Notes: generated from the letters alone by a model not told the origin. A stretch of 64,000 bases of DNA from Psoroptes ovis (GCA_002943765.1 PQWQ01000036.1:124001-188000), one strand, 5' to 3'. Positions 11,788 to 25,137 are shown, counted from the first letter of the stretch. Program-made: numbers and translations.

Positions 11788-14700
11788 GTTGTTGTGTTAG
11801 ATCATTCGACAAACAAGCCATCACATAATAATCACAAATGAATGGACACGCGAATTCCGAAAAAGATTAAAATCGATTTGATTATAAGGATATGGCTCTT
11901 GTAAAATTTCAAATTGGCGAAACGAATTTTTTAGAAGATAATAATCTTGAAAATTCAAATCCGAAGCTAATTTTTTCGATCATTTCCATCACTGAAATTT
12001 ATACCCATTCATTTTGAATAAACCTGCAGTTTTATATTGTGGAAACGCATACAATTGACATTTGGTTGATTTTGAATTTCTTTGTTTGATTTTCTTTTGA
12101 AAAAAAATTTCTTTTGAAATTTCTTATGTTAAAATGATAATAATAATAATAATAATTTATCGGATTCATACAATTGAATGTGTGAAAAATCTAATCAATC
12201 GAATAAAATCGAATGAAAAAATCGAATAACAATTGAAATGACCGAATCAAATCAAGTCTTTGCAATATAAGAAATGAAATTTCTTTTCAATACACACAAA
12301 AGAAATTCGATTTCCTTTGACCTTTCATTATTGGTGAATATACCCATTTATTCAATTTGTTTGATTGCATTTGTGTTTTTCTTTTCTTTTCAGAAGGTTT
12401 TTCGTAAGACATTGACCCATCATTTTAATAATAATGAAATGGTCCAAAATTTCAGTTCAATGGTTTTCTGCGATTTATTTTTTTATTTGAAGAAAAAATT
12501 GACAAATAGGGAGTGAGCATAGTGTAATTGGGTTAATAATAATCATAACAATGAAAATCATCGACCAGTGCATACACGATCGATCAATTGAACAATTGAA
12601 TTTTGAAAAAATAAATTTGATATCTCACAATTTTTCAATAGAAATTTCATAATTTGAATATTCAAAAAATGTCATACAATACCCGAAAACCAGAGACATA
12701 TGTCACCTGAGATGTCGTCGACGAAATTCCTATTTTTATTCAAAATTCAATTGGGAACAGTTGCAACAACAAAAATCAATTAAACAAATTAGATTTTCAC
12801 CCGAAAAAAATTGGGTTTTGCCACGCACATACTGCTGGTCGAATCACTCAAGCAAAATGATTATAAATAAATGAATGTCTAACCATTCAAAGATCGAAAA
12901 TTACGTGTGCTCTGAATTTCAAAAGCCAAATGTGCAAAAAATGCAGAAATTCAATTTTCAACAAATTTCATGCTGTGAATTAAATTTAAAATTAATATTA
13001 TTATTATTTTAATTAGAATTCTGTGTTATCATTTGGAAATATAAATTAAAATTGTGATTAATGATCATTGTCATCATCCTGTTTGACCATGTGTTAATTG
13101 ATTTTCGTTTTTTCCGGAATTTTTTCAATTTAATTGCATTTTTCCTTGTTCTTTTCTCGAGAGCCGACAATCGATTCGATGAATAGGAATCGAAAATATT
13201 CAAATTGATTATTACCTGTATCGAAATCGAATATTTCATTATGAGAATTTTCAATTAAAAATTCTGAAAAAAACTGTCAAAACAATGAAATTTCAATGAG
13301 AAATTTTTGAATTTTGGTCCCATTATTTCAAACACTCATATAGCATTTGCCTGCAGTTATTGAATAGAGATTTTCAATCGATATATTTGATCAAACATTC
13401 AAAAAATTCTTTATCGATTGCTTTTCAATCAATTTATTATGATCACAAATTAAATTTACAATCAATTTCAATTTCTCCATACTTTCCAATGTTTATATGT
13501 TTGAGTTATTTGAATGAATATAAATGTTTGATGAAAAGAGAATTGGCTTAGGGCACATCCATGAAATTTCAATGAAAGAAAATATTCAATCAACATTTTT
13601 TGTTTGTCGTATTCATAATTCATGTATTTTGTTTGTATTGTTTATTATTCTTTTTGTTCCATTATTTGAATGATTATCTAATTTGATTTGATTATTTTAG
13701 TTTATTTATTTATTATTTGAATGGATGAACAAAATTGAATCGAATCGAAAATAATCAAAAAACTTTAAATGTATGTATGATGTGTGTATGGAGTGAAACG
13801 AGTGAAAAATCTTAATTTTTTGTATCAACAAAATGAAAAAATTGTTTGCTTATTCATTTGTCATTTTCAATAGATGATATGATGGTGAAACATATTCAAG
13901 TGATGTATATCGACAAACATCGAGTCATAACTTGTTTGTGCGCTTTTTTGCACACAAAAATATTCATCAAGCAATTTTTTTCATTATTATTTATTATGAT
14001 TAGTGGTGGAGTTATCACATTTTTCAATAATATTCAATGTTTTTTGAATTAATGATGGAAAATTGATAAATTTTGTTTTTGATTAGGGCAGCATCTTATC
14101 TAAAATTGAAATTGAAATAAATGCTAAATCAATGATTGAATTTGAAAAGTTTATAATATCAAAAATCATTTTAAATGGTCCAAAATGGTTCAAATAAATC
14201 AAATATTTTTGAATCAAATTTTTCGTTTATTGACAATGACGATTTCAGCTGTGTTAAACTAGTGATGATTATCTATTTTGTAGTGAAAATTACATGTATT
14301 TTCATAAATTTTCCATGTGTGACTATGTTATACATTTTATTTATGTAAAATGATAATAAATGTAATAATAATAATCATCGTTAAGTAAATTTTGATGTCA
14401 TAATAATAATAATAATAATATTTCCATTTTGTGGTAAGTTAAGTTAAATAATAATAAGAATTATTTTCATTTCATTTAATATTGAAATAAATTTTTTTTT
14501 TACTCGAATCTTTTACTCTTGTATTGAACATAATACACAAAGAATATATTTATATTCAGTTTTCAAATACGAAAATGATTTATTTCACAATTTTTTCGTT
14601 CACTTTTATCCAAATATTAATAATAAAAATATAATTAGATTATATTACAATTTATTTATTTATATGTGTTCATGAATTTACACATGAATCTCATGATTGA

Positions 14701-15897
14701 AAAATCATCATCATTTTTATATTTTGATTTCATTCAATTATGATAAGCAATGTGTGTGTAAGCGCACTGAGAGAGAGAGTCCCAAAGTAGAACTGGAGTA
14801 ACATTCACCACCTAATAGACTCGACCATGTGCAATGTTTTTTTTTCTGGACAATATAACATCGATTTGATTGTGTTATATGATTGAGAATATAAATAATT
14901 TTCAAATATTTCATGTATGATTGAATTTATAATAATAATGAGAAAATGGTTATTGAAAATGTAATAAGAATGAAAAATTTCCATGTTATGATTATATTGA
15001 AATCATTATTTCTTTTAGGGTAATTTCGTTTTTTCTCCATCCATTTTTGCATATTAAATTCATTATTCTGAATTCGATGATCTAAGAATAATAAAATCAA
15101 ATTTATTTAAATTCATACAGAATTTATATTCAGCTTGATTTATCAAAATCGATAAAATTTGCTTCGTAAATATATGAATCGGAAATTTCCTATTCTCTCT
15201 TCGCTCTTAGTTTCATACAAAAATTTATTCAAATAACTTTTCGGAAAATTTCCGGAAATTTTGATTTTCCAAAAAAAATTATTGAGACAAAAACAATAAA
15301 CCAGGGTCATCTCAAGTATATGAGATTTATTTCATGCATTTGAATTTGTCCATTATGAACTTATTTTTGATAATGAAAATCAATTAATTTTTGGTGTTAA
15401 ATGATTCATATTCACCATCCATTTACGTAGAGATTATCATTCATTCAGTGATCATAAAAAATGATTGAAATAAGATCACACACACAAAAAAGCATTCATA
15501 TTTATTAGTTTTCATTTGCATAATGATTATGCCAAACTTTTTGCACACCAATAATAATAATAATAATAAATGAAAAATGCACGCAATTTGCAATGGCAAT
15601 AAATGAATGAATGAATGATGATGATGATGATACCTTGATCAAATTTATTATTATTATTTTATTTTATTATCATTTTGTCACGAAGTGATGATGATTATAA
15701 TGGATTAATGTTTGCTTCAATGATTTTCTTGTTGTTCCTGTTGTTGGTTCATCTATTAGTTGATGGTAAAAAATATATGTGAATGAGCCTTCTATAACCA
15801 ATGAACTTGTAACAAATTGTTTCGAATAATTTTTCTTCAGTCTGTTTTGGTCATTTACTTTCGGAATTTATTATGGTTTGAAAATTCCAAAAATTTC

Positions 15898-15929
15898 ATT
15901 TTTTATTTTCGGGTCCGAAAATAAAAAAT
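15898..15929. repeat. Perfect 15-bp inverted repeat
   Basis: ATTTTTTATTTTCGG followed by a 2-base gap and the exact complement CCGAAAATAAAAAAT. It has no sequence relation to either miniature element family. It could be a decayed terminal structure, a cruciform-prone site, or a bidirectional transcription-end hairpin. No gene end is visible beside it. Confidence 0.7.
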
Positions 15930-16696
15930 CGAGTAAAATAATATTCACGCATATAAACCACATAGAATCAATTATGGGCAGGAAATTTCTATTGTTTTCC
16001 AAAAAAATATAATGATAATTTCTAAAAATTTACCAAAATAAACGAATTGATTTGACATTGCTTTGTTTTTTACTATTTCACATTTGCAATGGGATTTTGG
16101 ATCCGAAACCAAAATAAAAATCGATCAATTAGATTTCCTTTTGTTGTTGTTGTTGTATCTTCGGACATTTCAATTCATCGATTTATATTTTATTTATATG
16201 ATTATTTGCTTATTTATTTGTTTGTTTTTGTTTTGCTTGTAAGTGTTGTTTCGTGTTGAAGTTCATTAGATCAACACTGTTCATTGAAAAATATCGAAAA
16301 TCCCAGCACAAAAAAGAATTATGTTTATATTTTAATGAACATCATTATTTGTTCAAGTTTCTCTCGGAAAACTTTGCGTGAAATATATTACAAATCCCAA
16401 ACAAGCATCCCCAATTGTGAAAGATGTTTGAATTTATTCTATTTTCATTCTATTTTGCACGCGTTTAATCTATTTGCTAGGATTTTCGCCTTATGAAAAT
16501 AGAACAGAGTGAAAATATTAAATCTCATGTGTATTCATTAGTGGAAGAAAATAATTTTTTTTAATGAAAACAAACTTTTTTATTTTTATATTTATTTTTG
16601 TTATTTTTAATGATTACCCAAACATAAGAATATAATCAATTCAATTCTCTCTCTGAAAAAGCAAATCATTGATATGCAATGATTATAGTGATAATA

Positions 16697-16776
16697 TTCG
16701 ATTGTCCGGAAAGTTTTTGCCGGTTATAACGTAGAAAATCATTGGAAAATCAGCAAAAACTTTTTGTACAGCCTAA
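16697..16776 (-). mobile_element. Mariner-type MITE, subfamily A, at the trypsin 3' end
   Basis: 80 bp between TA at 16695-16696 and 16777-16778. The left arm reads TTCGATTGTCCGGAAAGTTT and the right arm AAACTTTTTGTACAGCCTAA. The centre GTTATAACGTAGAAAATCAT is typical of subfamily A. The element starts 25 bp beyond the stop codon of the adjacent minus-strand protease gene, within the range where that transcript should be cleaved and polyadenylated. Confidence 0.88.
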
Positions 16777-16800
16777 TATATGGTTTTGCAATTTACATTA

Positions 16801-16806
16801 TTTATT
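16801..16806 (-). promoter_or_regulatory. Likely polyadenylation signal of the trypsin gene
   Basis: AATAAA on the minus strand, overlapping the TAA stop (CAA TAA A). With normal spacing of 10-30 nt, cleavage would fall around 16771-16791, giving a very short 3' UTR that ends at or inside the neighbouring miniature element. Confidence 0.45.
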
Positions 16807-17369
16807 GCAAACGTTTTGATTCGATCCAATCAATATAATTACCGACCCTTGTGTAAACACCTGGATAGTGTTTTCGTGCACAACCTAAACCCCATGATAC
16901 GATTCCGACAATCGTTTTACTTTTCAAATCAATCACTGGTCCACCAGAATCGCCTCCACATGAATCGACGCCACCATCGGTAACATTACCCCCACATATC
17001 ATATTATCAGTGATTATTGCATTTACATTTCGATATAAATCGGCACATTCGTTCCGCGATACAACATCAATGTCGACCAATCGTAATTTTTCAGGCAATT
17101 TAAGGCTATTTTCTCCGAGATAACCCCATCCTGATACTCGTAATTTTTGATTACTTTGAACATCTGAATTACTCTTCGGTAGCGGAATTGAATTGGCATT
17201 TTTTTGCCCTAATTTCATCGGTTTCTGCAGCCTTAGCAATGCAATATCATTGTCTGCCATCCATAGATTGAAATTTTCATGTATAAAGATTTTTGAAACC
17301 TTGATTTTCTCGCCACCAGATGCATGTGTCAAGCTATCATAACGAATCGATAGCCCATCCAGTGATCGT
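16802..17369 (-). CDS. Trypsin gene exon 2
   Basis: Starts after the acceptor ...GATAG at 17371-17370 and completes the split Arg80 codon (CG plus A). It encodes residues 81-268, from RSLDGLSIRYDSL to the C-terminal SKRLQ, including Asp121, Asp215 and Ser221. The join restores continuous alignment with the known mite trypsins through LSIRY, which supports this acceptor over others. The stop codon is at 16804-16802. Confidence 0.92.
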
Positions 17370-17671
17370 CTATCATTTTGAATAATTTTGAATTTTTTAT
17401 TCGACTGATTAATTGCTTTATAAATGATTTACCGATAAACACAATGAGCAGCAGTCAGGATCCAATATTCATCTAAGATAGTCCCTCCACAAAAATGCTC
17501 GTCACCCGACTGTAATGATATTTGATATGGACATGAACCATTAGGCGCTATGATGCCGCCAACAATATCTGCATCAGGTGGTAATGGTGGAAGTGGAAAC
17601 ATTCGATATGCGTTTGTATTATTTATGGCCAGTAATGTTGTTATGATGATGGCCAGTTGCGTCGAAGTCAT
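16802..17671 (-). CDS. Trypsin-type serine protease, mite group 3 allergen-like
   Basis: A secreted S1-family endopeptidase, complete in two exons (17671-17433 and 17369-16802) and encoding 268 residues. Residues 1-21 form a signal peptide ending NTNA. Residues 22-35 form a proline-rich propeptide ending PPDAD. The mature enzyme starts at Ile36 (IVGG). The catalytic triad is His76 (TAAHC), Asp121 (DNDIALL) and Ser221 (GDSGGP). Asp215, six residues before Ser221, sits at the base of the S1 pocket, and Gly240 and Gly250 line it, so cleavage after Arg or Lys is expected. Cysteine pairs 61-77, 188-205 and 217-243 are those of the family. Asp35 before IVGG is not a trypsin site, so activation probably needs another protease; dust mite group 3 trypsins are known to be matured by the group 1 cysteine protease. 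Residue 218, usually Gln in trypsins, is Gly. The likely role is digestive (gut), with allergenicity by homology. Confidence 0.93.
17370..17432 (-). other. 63-bp intron of the trypsin gene
   Basis: Begins GTAAATCATT and ends GATAG on the minus strand, and lies between codon positions 2 and 3 of Arg80. It has in-frame stops in all useful readings, so it must be removed. It is very short compared with the roughly 2-kb introns of the adhesion gene in this window. Confidence 0.9.
17433..17671 (-). CDS. Trypsin gene exon 1
   Basis: Starts at the only suitable ATG upstream of the hydrophobic leader (MTSTQLAIIITTLLAI) and ends in the phase-2 donor CG|GTAAAT. It carries the signal peptide, propeptide, IVGG N-terminus, the motif DEYWILTAAHC and catalytic His76. 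Confidence 0.92.
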
Positions 17672-17743
17672 CGTTGATTTCGGTTTGAATTGATTTAATC
17701 TTAAATCGACTTTATTTTATTTTATTATTATGATTATTATTTG

Positions 17744-17750
17744 TATATAT
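17744..17750 (-). promoter_or_regulatory. Possible TATA box of the trypsin gene
   Basis: ATATATA on the minus strand, about 73 bp before the ATG. With standard spacing, transcription would begin near 17715 and leave a 5' leader of about 45 nt. In DNA this AT-rich, such matches are common by chance. Confidence 0.25.
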
Positions 17751-20700
17751 GATGTTTATTCTACGAAAAAAAATCACCGATTTATATATGATCATTGATT
17801 TCTGGTTAAACAATGTGATCACTGATTGAATGATATTACAATATTTCAATAATATGTGACAATCAATCAAAATAAATAATGTTATTATAACATTATTGAT
17901 AGGTATCAAAACTCAGGTAGCATTGACATGAAAATTGTTATTTAAAATCTTTTGATTGTCGTGTATGATTAATATCAAAATATTACACATATTTTAGTTC
18001 AATCAACTTAAAAACATTATCTTATTTTCATTGAATTTCTGTGTTTTCTTATGTCTTATCACAAAGTTTTTGTTTGCTTTAAATGAGGCAAATTTTAACA
18101 GTCACTAAAATAATCATAACTGATTTAAAATGCTTATGTGTTATCGTATGTTTTGCTTGTAGCAAGAGTGTCATTTGAGGCCATTAATATTTAACTATTT
18201 TCGAAGAATATCATATGATTTTAAGTAATCATATTAATGTAATAATTTCATAGAAAAGAAATTAATATGAATGAATCATAGAATTTCATGGAAAATAAAT
18301 CAGATATGTGAACATTGAATAAAATGAAAATGACCAAACGTTTCGATTGCAATGCTGAAAATGAATTGATTCGTAAAATTCTGATCATAATCAATTTGAT
18401 TGTTGCCAAATAATTTTGACTGATTATAAATCTTTAAAATATTTTCAATTTCAAATGAATTGATTTATACGATTGATCCTAATGTTTGAATGAAATATCT
18501 TTTCATACAATACCTGAACAAATACAAATAGAAAATATAATGAATCAATCAAATCGATTTGTTTCTTCGAATTGAATATAAAATTTCAAAGAGCAAAAAG
18601 CTATATCTGATCACGTTTTCGGCTCAATAAAAACTCTCGAAACATCTTCATTTTTGCTTACAAAAATGCGAATAAATTGTTTCAAATTCTTAAAAAAAAC
18701 GAATATTCTTGATTCCAAGAATGAAAAATGTTTCAAAGAAAAACGTGTCAAATTAAACAAAATCATTGTCGTACACAAAAAGGGCCTTTAGATTTTAGAT
18801 TCTATTTCAATAAATGATTCGTGATGTGATTATGAATTTCTTTAAGAAAAAAATTCAGGAAAACTTTGAATTTTTATTTTATTTTCAGCCCAAAAAATGA
18901 AATGGTGACAATGACACTTTGTTATAAATATTCTGATTGTGTTAACCATTTGTCCAATTGTTTATTTGCCATTGTTCAAATATCAAAATGAATGATTGAA
19001 ATTGTGTTACACAAAGCAAACTCAATCATATCTCAACAATGTTCTGGCAAGAATCTGTTCCTTTTTCATGGCCATATATCTTTCTGGTCAAACAATGGAC
19101 AATCATTTTTTGAATTTTGAAATGGTCAGATTTGTAGATTTGAATTTTGATTCAAATTTTAACGTTAACCGAAAGATGGCTGTGGTTGTCTTAAATGAAT
19201 TTTTATAATTGATTCCTGAGATTTTCCGTGCTTTGCTTGTCTTCCTTACTAACGACAAATGAAGCATCATTTGCATTTAGTATACGTGATTAGATGAATA
19301 TACAAATTAGATATAGGAAAAACAATATCAATAATGATAGATAGACCCATCATTTCATGAAATTCGTAATATAATTAGTAAGGTGAATAACACTGTATGA
19401 AAGCAGAAAACAATAGAATCATTAAAGGGGCAAAACCAAAAAAAAATATATAATAATCCAATGATTTTCCCAATAAAATTTGACTAATAATCCATTCTCA
19501 AATGATGATAATAATGACTTTTTCGGGTATATCGGAAATAGTTTGAAATGAAAAAATATGAAATGTGAAAAAACAATCGAATATTTGTATTATTATAAGA
19601 TATTTTTTGTTCTAGTTTTCGATTATTTTTCTCAAAAAAATTTCTACTCAAATGTTTCACATCGAAACAAACGAATGAATGAAAATAAAACGATGAAATA
19701 TCCAAAGTCCATTTGATTTGTTTTATTTCATTTTGTTTTGATCATAATAATAATGATTATCATTTGTAGTATTGCTGTTCAATAACAAATTTTTTAAAAA
19801 CAGCCTCCAAACATTTTTTTCTTTGATATTTTTCTTTGAATGTGAAAATAAAAAAATCATTTTATTATAACGATGAATTGATGCAGCAATAATAATAATT
19901 TACTGTTTTTCTATTGCTTCTTTTATTGATGGAAATGCTTTAACTTTTGAATACATTTCAAAATAATAAAATATATATTTCAACTGAATATCACAGTAAT
20001 TATCACATAAATCATTATGTTGTTATCAAAAAATTTATTTCACATGAAACATTTGTATATAAAATAAAAACCTGTCATCATTAAAATATTATAATTAACG
20101 TTTCCAATGGCTTTTTGTGTTTATTCTAAATGATCGCCAATCATTATTGATTATTTCTGATCCAAATTTGATTCAAATTAATCTTTCCAAGGCCCGGAAA
20201 TTGTTTTGTTTTTTGTTCTTGGTGATTGTCAGGGAATTTTTGTTGAACACAACGAATAGCCCTTGGAAAATTGTCTCAGCATCAAAATAATCATAACAAC
20301 AAATTAACATTTGATTAATGGCACTTTTGTTTGATTGTAATTTGATAATTTTAATTCGTTTTTTTTTCTTATTTTTCCAATGATGTATCAATCATTTTTC
20401 ATTGAAAATCGTAGTGAAATTTGTAAAATGCAAACTATCGATTTCAATCACTCAAGGGATTTTCACAGAAATCTTTTTCCATGTTGAATTCAAATCAAAA
20501 GTTTTTTTTTTGAGAAAATATTTTTCAAAAATTTTTCAATTTCTGGAAAATATATTTGATGAATGATATATTATGTATAAACAAATGTAATCGAAATTGA
20601 TTAATTACAAGTTATTATTATTATTATTATAATTTCAATGAAATATTTTGAAATGTTCAGTTCTCCACATGAAAATAGAATGAATGAAAAATGACAAATC

Positions 20701-22905
20701 ACAGTTTGTGTATTGAAAAATTATAAATTACAAATGCGTGCTTGTCTATCATCATTAACATTATTTTGTATTCGATTACAATAATAATAATGAGATTATA
20801 GATAGTCTAATATTACAAATTTCAATGTAATTACTATTATTATTAATATCATTATCATCATTATTTCATTCTTCAAATCGACATTTTGTTGTTGTCGATC
20901 TAATTTTTGAATGAAATCTATAATGCAAAGAAACATAATTATAATAATAATGATAATGATTCAAATATCAATCGATTCGGATATAATTGATAATTAATAT
21001 ATTTTCTTATTTCTTATTATCATTATTTTGTATTTTGAGGATTGAATTTTCGTTTCAAAGAAGCGTAAAAAAATATTTCATTGATATCATATATGTCATT
21101 TAAGATTCGATCGAAAATCAATCTGAATATCGGTCAACTATCATAAAATTTTCAATCCATTCGATCCGATAGAAAATGAGAAAATGTTTTCATATTACAT
21201 GAACAAATCTTAACATTTCTATTGTATTGAAATATATCATTGATCATTTAAAATGAAATTTTCCCTTAATTCTAATTGAATTTTCCATTGAAAAATTTCA
21301 AAATTTAATTGTTTAAATTGTGTATTAAATATTTTATTGCATTTTTCAGTTGCAAATAGGAATTTGATCCCAATTCTTGAATTGAAAATTTAGGTACAGG
21401 CACAAATTGTGCTTGATTTAGCATAAAATTTTCTAAATAATCAATATACGTTTCTCGCATTCACTTTTTAAAAATGTTCAACACACATCTCAGCATTTGA
21501 ATTCGCGTGTTTTGGATTATCTTTGTTTCTTTCAATTAATTTCAATCATGGCAAAACAATTCAAGTCATTAATTCACCAGCGAATATTCGAATAATTACA
21601 TTTGATTTGACTGAAGAATTTCTAATTATATTTTACCATAATGACATTTCTGTGTGTGAAAAGTATTTAGTTGAACCCTTTCTGAGATATGCTGTTGAAA
21701 TACACGTGTCTATTTCAGCACATTTTGATGATGATGTGTCGACCAAGAATTTTCGCAACTAAAATTCAATTTCAATATTTGAAATATTTGAAATTTTTTT
21801 TCATCCGAAATCAAAAAATCCATTTCATTAATCAAAGTTGAAAATTAGATTTATTAGTTTTGGCTGTTTTATTTTCAATTTGTATTCATTCTAATTGATC
21901 ATTTCTATTCTGTCATTGAAATGAAATGAAATTTCACACAAAAATAAATATCAAAAACAAACAAACAAATCGTTAATGAAATTTTTTTTCGATTAAAATT
22001 AACCATTTATCATTCTTGATGAATGAAATTCATTGGAAAATACTTCTTCAACCAACCAGAAAAAACTTTGAATTTCACCTTTGAATAAATTTACCTTTCG
22101 TTTAATGTTGTCCGTCTGCTACTCACTAACGCTTCGATTTGATTTATCCATGCGATTTTTTTCCTTCTTGTGACGAATCGAATCGTCCAAAATTCATTGA
22201 TCGATTTTTTTCCACCTCTTCGTTGTAATAATTCTACACATGCATCGAATGTGATTTGTTTTAGTTTTGGTTGTTTTTGTTTCGAATCATTATTATTCGT
22301 TCATAATCGATGATTGCAGCTGGTACAAATTTTGTAGTTTGTTTATTTATTTATTTTCTTCAATGATATAATATTATTTTTGCCAATACAAAACAATAAT
22401 AAATGACTTGCCAAAACACTTTAATTTTGGCAAACAAAAAACACATAATACAACACAATTGATGGTTTGATTTGAACAAACAAATTTATAAATACAAAAT
22501 AATAAATTGATGCATCCATTGAATTAAATGAAATCATGTTCAAATATAGAATATTTCTAGCAAATTCCCTATTATCATTCACCACCGAATAATAATAATT
22601 ATGTGTAAAATAAAATAAAATAAAATCGATTTCAAGTTAATCAAATAAAACTAATTCAGTGTATTAATGATGATAATAGTCAACAAAAAACGTAATTATA
22701 GACCTTAGGTTCCTTGGATAATGATGGTCATTGATTGTTTTTTTTATTTACGTGTAAAATTTCCGATGCACGTGTTTTCAAATTTTTCTAGGATCATTAG
22801 TCTCATTTTCTGTTGATATCGTTTATAACAAAAGTTTATTTATTCTGGTCCATTCATATTGATTCGAATGTTTGTATTTTATTTATTTTGTAATTTATAC
22901 ATGTA
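17751..22905. other. Gene-free AT-rich stretch
   Basis: No supported gene. It contains only short chance-level frames on both strands, a small palindrome near 17877-17899 (AATAATGTTA, then TAACATTATT) and an ATT repeat near 20613. No miniature elements were found in this piece. Confidence 0.55.
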
Positions 22906-22985
22906 TTAGGTTGTCCGATAAGTTTTTGCCGATTTTTTCATGATTTCCTACGACATAATCGGCAAAAAATTTTCGGACAGCCTAA
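22906..22985 (+). mobile_element. Mariner-type MITE, subfamily A
   Basis: 80 bp with TA on both sides (22904-22905 and 22986-22987). Ends TTAGGTTGTCCGATAAGTTT and AATTTTCGGACAGCCTAA. The centre (CATGATTTCCTACGACATAA) is close to the copies at 37932 and 60675, a variant within subfamily A. Confidence 0.9.
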
Positions 22986-24177
22986 TATTTGAACATTGAC
23001 GATAGAAATTGATTGAGAACTTGTCAATATATTTGTGTTTGTCTGTTTTATTTTCGATTAAAAAAAACACTGCCTATCATTTTTCGAATTGAAAATGGAA
23101 TTGGCCAATAAATAGACTAAATGTTGATAACATTTTTCAAAATAATAATAAATGTATTCAAATCATCCAAACATCAACATCGTCATTATACATTTATATA
23201 TTACACCACGTGCCATTATCATTATTTGAATTCCCTTCGGTGGTTTTTCTCCTATTTTTTCATTCCATAATAGTTTCGATGAATGTGAATGTAAAATGTC
23301 ATTATAATTTATGAAAATTTCATAAAATTACCCATTTGTGAATGGCTTTTCAAATTTTATACGAATAATGAAATTAATTTAATTTTTCCGATGATGATTT
23401 TCCGTTCTTTTTAATGTAAGAATATCTTGTACTCTAATTCAGAAATGATTTCAAAAATGACAGAAATTGAAATTGAAATCTAATTGAAATATACCCAAAT
23501 ACATATTTCATTCATTATAATGTCGAATGTTTTAAACATTTATTCTTATTTTTTGTAATTTATTTTGTTGGTCATCATTATTAAAGATTTACGTTCATTT
23601 CATTTCTATATTTTGATCTATCTTGAACAATCTTAAAAATGAAAAACTCATATAAATGATGAGTTTCCACCATTAACAATTGAGCCCCAAAAAAATATTA
23701 TTATTTGAAATGAAAATTATATAAAAACAAAGATTTGATGATGCGAATCCAATTGGATTCTATTTAATACGAAAATAAATTTATATGTGATATAAACAAA
23801 ACAAAACAAAAACCTTTTTACATTTTCAAAATTTTTTATTTTTATTTTATTTGTTTGTATGTTTTTAACAAACAAACAAAAAGAATGAAAAAACAAACAA
23901 TCTTTTCTCATATTCAACTAACAAACAAACAAACATTGACATTAGGTCCCAAATGGTTCGACTACGAACAACAACAATAACAAACGGTGTTTATATCTTC
24001 GAAGATACTTCCATTTCAGAAATCAATAGGCAACCAACTGGAATAGGAATGTTTGAAAGTTACGAAAAATAAATAAATGCTGTGTTTATTCGCTATGAAT
24101 GTGTGTGTATGGGCCCGAATACAGCAAACATTTAAAAAGCGAGAATCAAAAATTTTTCAATTCAATTTATCTGCTTT

Positions 24178-24193
24178 ACACACACACACACAC
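24178..24193. repeat. (AC)n microsatellite
   Basis: Eight AC units, uninterrupted. Confidence 0.8.
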
Positions 24194-25137
24194 TTGTAAA
24201 GACATAGACATATAGCAGATAGACAAAAAAAATGACGACGATAATGATGTTCATCATCATCGATGATGGCACGAGTGCCACGCGTCCAATCGTTTCAATT
24301 TTCAATGCGTTGTGTGTGCTCATATTGTTTTGTCGTTTGGTTTTTTTTCTTTGAATTATTTCTTTCTTAAATGTCATAAATGAAAATTGTCAAAAAACTT
24401 GACAATCAAAAAAAATGAAATGAAATTTATTTTCAAGTGAAATTTTTGATAAAAAAATATTATCTTGAATAGAAATTTTCAAAAATTTGACGATAAACAA
24501 GGAAATTCGCTGACAATTTTATCCAAAATCAAATAGATTGAATTAGAGCTATTTTCCATTGAAATTTAATTCATTTTTTGTCTTTGTTTTTCTTTGAAGA
24601 TTGTTAGTTTGAACTGTTTGAATGATTGAAATACAAATCAATGTTCAGTGATGAATGAGAAAAATCTTCAGTGAAATCCAACAAATCAAATCATTAAAAC
24701 AAACATAAAATTGATTCACATTTTTGTCCTAAAAATTGATGATTTTTTCATTCATTCATTCATTGATCAAACGATTAGGGTTAAATCACCAATCAAATGA
24801 AATGTCTGTTTGTTTGTATTGAATATCAACAAATAGGTCTCATCAATGTTGTTGTTATCCTATCCAATCATCAATTCACAAGCGATTTTTATCGTTTTTT
24901 TTCTTGTATTTGAATTTTCGTCCAATTGGCTCCAACAGAAAAAATTCCCATAACCGATATCACATCCAACAACCGAAACATACTCTCATTCAGACACATA
25001 GCAATTATTCATTATGTTATGGTAATGAGAATTGCTCTAATCAAAAAACTTTCGACGGCCAAATTATCAGTGCAGAAAAGCAAAAATTTAAATTAAACTT
25101 TTGAGATCAATCAAATGATCAATTTTTTTTGATATTT

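Larger units (their letters stand above)
6753..16696. other. Gene-free AT-rich stretch of nearly 10 kb
   Basis: I see no supported gene. The region contains the second-family element at 7105-7245, TG repeats at 11389-11402 and 11769-11787, AAT-type repeats near 12137, 14400 and 15551, an ATGA/ATG repeat at 15601-15631, and a 15-bp stem palindrome at 15898-15929. Three weak exon-like pieces lie at 7388-7479, 7655-7861 and 8149-8313. They have somewhat protein-like composition but no family match and no convincing splice-site pairs. Confidence 0.55.

Noticed and set aside
15229..15265. AACTTTTCGGAAAATTTCC resembling a MITE arm
   Set aside because: Only the ACTTTTCGG core matches. There is no opposite arm or TTAGG end at the expected distance.
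16780..16983. Plus-strand frame opposite the trypsin gene
   Set aside because: It is the antisense shadow of exon 2, which has clear homology on the minus strand.
24162..24377. Minus-strand frame with a possible membrane helix (MSTHNALKIETIGRVALV then IIIVVIFFVYLLYV)
   Set aside because: The hydrophobic part comes from low-complexity and AC-repeat DNA, and there is no family or transcript signal.
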